Shown: piece after piece, positions 61,952 to 64,000 of the stretch
Layout of the letters: each line of letters opens with the position of its first letter
Numbering within the stretch: the first letter of the stretch is position 1
From: Lachnospiraceae bacterium UBA7076
Lineage (GTDB): Bacteria; Bacillota; Clostridia; Lachnospirales; Lachnospiraceae
Direction: 5' to 3'
DNA: 64,000 nucleotides
Assembly: GCA_002493625.1 (NCBI GenBank)
Contig: DKZK01000013.1
Span: 151,398 to 215,397, forward strand
Translations under genes and position numbers: made by a program
Notes under the pieces: generated by a model
Seen by the model: only the letters and a program-made list of their open reading frames with translations
Databases searched by the model: none
What the model was told of the DNA's origin: nothing

Positions 61952-62998
61952 ATGCGATTGAATGAGTTAATTAATCAGGCGAAAATGGATGGCTGTTCCG
62001 ATGTACATATTACGGTTGGAACAGATTTGGCAGTCCGGAAATTCGGCGTGTTAAAAATGCTTGAGCCGGTGCCTGCGCCGGAGGAGTCGGAGGCTATGAT
62101 TCTGGAGGGACTGACGGAGGAGCAAAAAAATAAGGTGTTGTCAGGGGAGGATTTGGATTTTGCGCTGATTTTGCCGGATGGTGGCAGGGTGCGCGCCAAC
62201 ATTTATCATCAGAGAAACAATCTTGCGGCAACATACCGTATTTTAAATGATAAGATACCTACATTTGATGAATTAGGAGTTCCGGATGCGGCAAGAAAGC
62301 TGATTAATGAGCCAAGAGGTCTGGTGCTGATTACAGGACCTACAGGAAGCGGCAAAACAACTACATTGGCGTCAATGATAGATTATGTAAACAAGAAACA
62401 GGCAAAGCATGTATTGACGATTGAGGATCCTATCGAATATGTTTATTATCATGCAAAGTCAATGATTCATCAGCGCGAGGTTGGAAAAGATGTTCCATCC
62501 TTTGCAAAAGCATTACATTCATCCCTTCGGGAGGACCCGGATATTATTCTTGTGGGTGAAATGAGAGATTTTGAGACAATAAGCGCTGCAATGACGGCAG
62601 CAGAGACCGGACATCTGGTTTTATCTACACTGCACACATCAAGCGCTGCTCAGACGATTGAACGCATTATTGATGTTTATCCGCCTCATGCACAGGCTCA
62701 GGCGAGAGTTCAGCTGACCGGAGTGCTGCGTGGAATAGTAACACAGATTCTTGTACCACTTGCGCATGAAGATGGAAGAACAATTGCCACAGAGATTTTA
62801 ATTAATAACGAGGCGGTTGCAAACCAGATTCGTGAAAATAAGACCCATCAGATTAACTCAACCATTCACAGCAGCGCACAACTTGGCATGCATACGTTGA
62901 ATGCTGACTTAAGGCGGCTGGTAAGAGAAGGACGTATTTCCGAGGATACAGCACTCAGGTATTGCACAAACAAAAAAGAGTATGCTGCCCAGAGATAA
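61952..62998 (+). CDS. pilT: Type IV pilus retraction ATPase PilT
   Basis: A 348-residue PilT-family ATPase of standard length. The N-terminal PAS-like domain is followed by Walker A GPTGSGKTTT (129-138), the Asp box TIEDPIEY, Walker B-like REDPDIILVGEMRD, and the His box ETGHLVLSTLHT, all intact. No other pilus gene (pilB, pilC, pilin, pilD) is in the window. GGAGG precedes the ATG, 17 bases after the GGDEF gene, so it is the last gene of the signalling run and its likely effector. Confidence 0.93.
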   Translation: MRLNELINQAKMDGCSDVHITVGTDLAVRKFGVLKMLEPVPAPEESEAMILEGLTEEQKNKVLSGEDLDFALILPDGGRVRANIYHQRNNLAATYRILNDKIPTFDELGVPDAARKLINEPRGLVLITGPTGSGKTTTLASMIDYVNKKQAKHVLTIEDPIEYVYYHAKSMIHQREVGKDVPSFAKALHSSLREDPDIILVGEMRDFETISAAMTAAETGHLVLSTLHTSSAAQTIERIIDVYPPHAQAQARVQLTGVLRGIVTQILVPLAHEDGRTIATEILINNEAVANQIRENKTHQINSTIHSSAQLGMHTLNADLRRLVREGRISEDTALRYCTNKKEYAAQR

Positions 62999-62999
62999 A

Positions 63000-63060
63000 T
63001 ACACGATGTTCCCTGCCTGACAATGGGCTTGACCAAAGTGACCGGTCAGGTACATGAAGC
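63000..63060. other. Convergent gap with a weak hairpin
   Basis: The 62-base gap between pilT and the convergent regulator gene contains CCTGAC (63017) and GTCAGG (63046), a 6-bp stem without a T run. It may weakly terminate pilT transcription. Confidence 0.25.
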
Positions 63061-63909
63061 TCATATGCCCTTTAAGCGTTCCTGCTTAGGTGTTATGCCT
63101 TTCCACTTCTTATAAGTGCGGATAAAATGACTGCAATCAAAAAAACCGGTTTCATGGGCTATGTAAACAAGGTCATATTCCGTATGAAACAGAAGGTCCT
63201 GTGCCTTGTTAAGCCGTATGTAGGTTATATATTCTTTGCAGGAACGACCATAATTTTCTCTGAAAAGCTTTGCAAAATGGGAATAGCTCATATGGCACAT
63301 TTCGGCAAGCTCTTTAATTTCAAGCGGCTCGCCGGAATGTGTATCAATATATTCCAGAATATGATAAAAGGAAAATTCCGTATCTGAATGGGGTTCCTGT
63401 ATGGGTATAATATTCTTGTCTGCTTTTCGCGCCAATTCTATTAAAAGTGTGTAGATGTCAGCCTGCACCTGTAAAGAGTAAAACTCTTTTTTTTCAGTAT
63501 ATTCTTTAATTGTGTGATGAATCAGAGAATCAATATGCATTTTATTCAGATTTCCGGCAGGTATCGTTATACAGAAGTCTGTTTCGCTTGTCCGCCTTAT
63601 AAAAAATTCATACATTTTTGAAATATGGGCCTGTGGAATATTAATTGTATGAATATCAAATTTAAGCACCGCATACTGCACATCCGCATGCTCCGCTTCC
63701 GAAAATGCATGGAGCTGCAAGGGATAAATATAACAAAGGTCACCTTCGTTTAAAACAGTCTTTTTATTATTGCAGGTTATTGTAACAGACCCTTTTGTCA
63801 TATATATAATTTCACTGTAATAATGCCAGTGAAGCGGTGAGTTGATTGAATTTGTATAAAAAATATCATAGGGCTGTTTCATTGTATCAATATATTCGAA
63901 TAACTGCAT
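63061..63909 (-). CDS. AraC-family transcriptional regulator
   Basis: A 282-residue regulator with an N-terminal cupin-like sensing domain (about residues 15-130; HWHYYSEIIYMTKGSVTI) and a C-terminal double helix-turn-helix (about 180-280; IKELAEMCHMSYSHFAKLFREN, split; then FDCSHFIRTYKKWKGITPKQ). This layout is common in regulators of sugar use. The ATG at 63909 follows GGGAGG. It is convergent with pilT, and no target gene can be named within the window. Confidence 0.92.
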   Translation of the reverse strand: MQLFEYIDTMKQPYDIFYTNSINSPLHWHYYSEIIYMTKGSVTITCNNKKTVLNEGDLCYIYPLQLHAFSEAEHADVQYAVLKFDIHTINIPQAHISKMYEFFIRRTSETDFCITIPAGNLNKMHIDSLIHHTIKEYTEKKEFYSLQVQADIYTLLIELARKADKNIIPIQEPHSDTEFSFYHILEYIDTHSGEPLEIKELAEMCHMSYSHFAKLFRENYGRSCKEYITYIRLNKAQDLLFHTEYDLVYIAHETGFFDCSHFIRTYKKWKGITPKQERLKGI

Positions 63910-63939
63910 ATAGCTACCTCCCAATGAACTATTGTAGCC

Positions 63940-63962
63940 GGGGCTGTCGCAATAAGGATTTT
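63940..63962. repeat. Dispersed GGGGCTGTCGC repeat at window end
   Basis: GGGGCTGTCGCAATAAGGAT followed by TTT, the same arm as at 40753-40820. It lies upstream of the AraC gene; the second arm, if present, would be beyond 64000. Confidence 0.6.
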
Positions 63963-64000
63963 AATTCTCTTTTATAATACATTTTCAACAAAGAACGCTC

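Noticed and set aside
63000..63060. Strong terminator after pilT
   Set aside because: Only a short 6-bp stem without a T run is visible.

Overview
The window looks like chromosome from an anaerobic gut-type Firmicute, most likely Lachnospiraceae/Clostridia. The basis is moderate AT richness, strong GGAGG ribosome binding sites, lipoproteins with Gram-positive style lipoboxes, several ABC-exporter/two-component operons of the antimicrobial-peptide response type, KtrAB, a phospho-beta-glucosidase, AgrC/LytTR signalling and a clostridial PilT. No rRNA, tRNA, CRISPR array, prophage or complete insertion sequence was seen. Coding density is high and no gene-free stretch exceeds about 300 bases.

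Layout. (1) 1-18718: tail of an unknown gene; a leftward OmpR regulator/kinase operon with a membrane-anchored third protein; then, divergently, a tandem array of five ~470-residue paralogous lipoproteins. The fifth has a nonsense codon in its signal peptide, and a remnant of a sixth follows. The array runs into an exporter operon with one lipoprotein adaptor, a second adaptor that looks like two adaptors fused in tandem, a 955-residue FtsX-type permease and two different ATPases. (2) 18858-25482: a lipoprotein made of alternating His-rich and Cys-rich 13-residue repeats; a GNAT acetyltransferase; an unknown leftward gene with a structured leader; ktrB-ktrA-gtrA-lipase. (3) 25636-33068: two FtsX permeases, an ATPase, a CARDB-like surface protein and a two-component system. 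(4) 33324-40739: a second gene with the structured leader, another two-component system, a lipoprotein and an ABC-2 exporter. (5) 40845-45710: ROK kinase and family 1 glycosidase (leftward), phenylacetate-CoA-ligase-like enzyme with an ACT protein, and a small unknown. (6) 45792-52660: a DUF362-like lipoprotein, a three-domain acyl-AMP ligase/carrier/reductase, and an AgrC-type kinase with a LytTR regulator. (7) 52932-62998: a rightward ten-kilobase run encoding a beta-repeat surface protein, FecR protein, cNMP-binding PP2C phosphatase, CHASE2 adenylyl cyclase, TIM-barrel enzyme, RsbW-like kinase, STAS protein, GGDEF protein and PilT. (8) An AraC-family regulator.

How it may work together. 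The most unusual unit is region 7. Its gene content can be read as a chain: envelope signal, cAMP, cNMP-gated phosphatase, RsbW/STAS partner switch, c-di-GMP, PilT-type ATPase. The gap between its first gene and the divergent LytTR regulator holds two direct repeats, 20 bp apart, that resemble LytTR binding sites, so the AgrC/LytTR pair may control the run. The chain is an inference from gene order and domains only.

The non-coding DNA is also rich. It holds a 211-bp mobile-element-like repeat with terminal inverted repeats and flanking direct repeats, a dispersed hairpin/terminator sequence, a family of hairpin modules just upstream of start codons, and a shared leader hairpin with a CsrA-like loop behind sigma-28-like promoter sequences at two unlinked genes.
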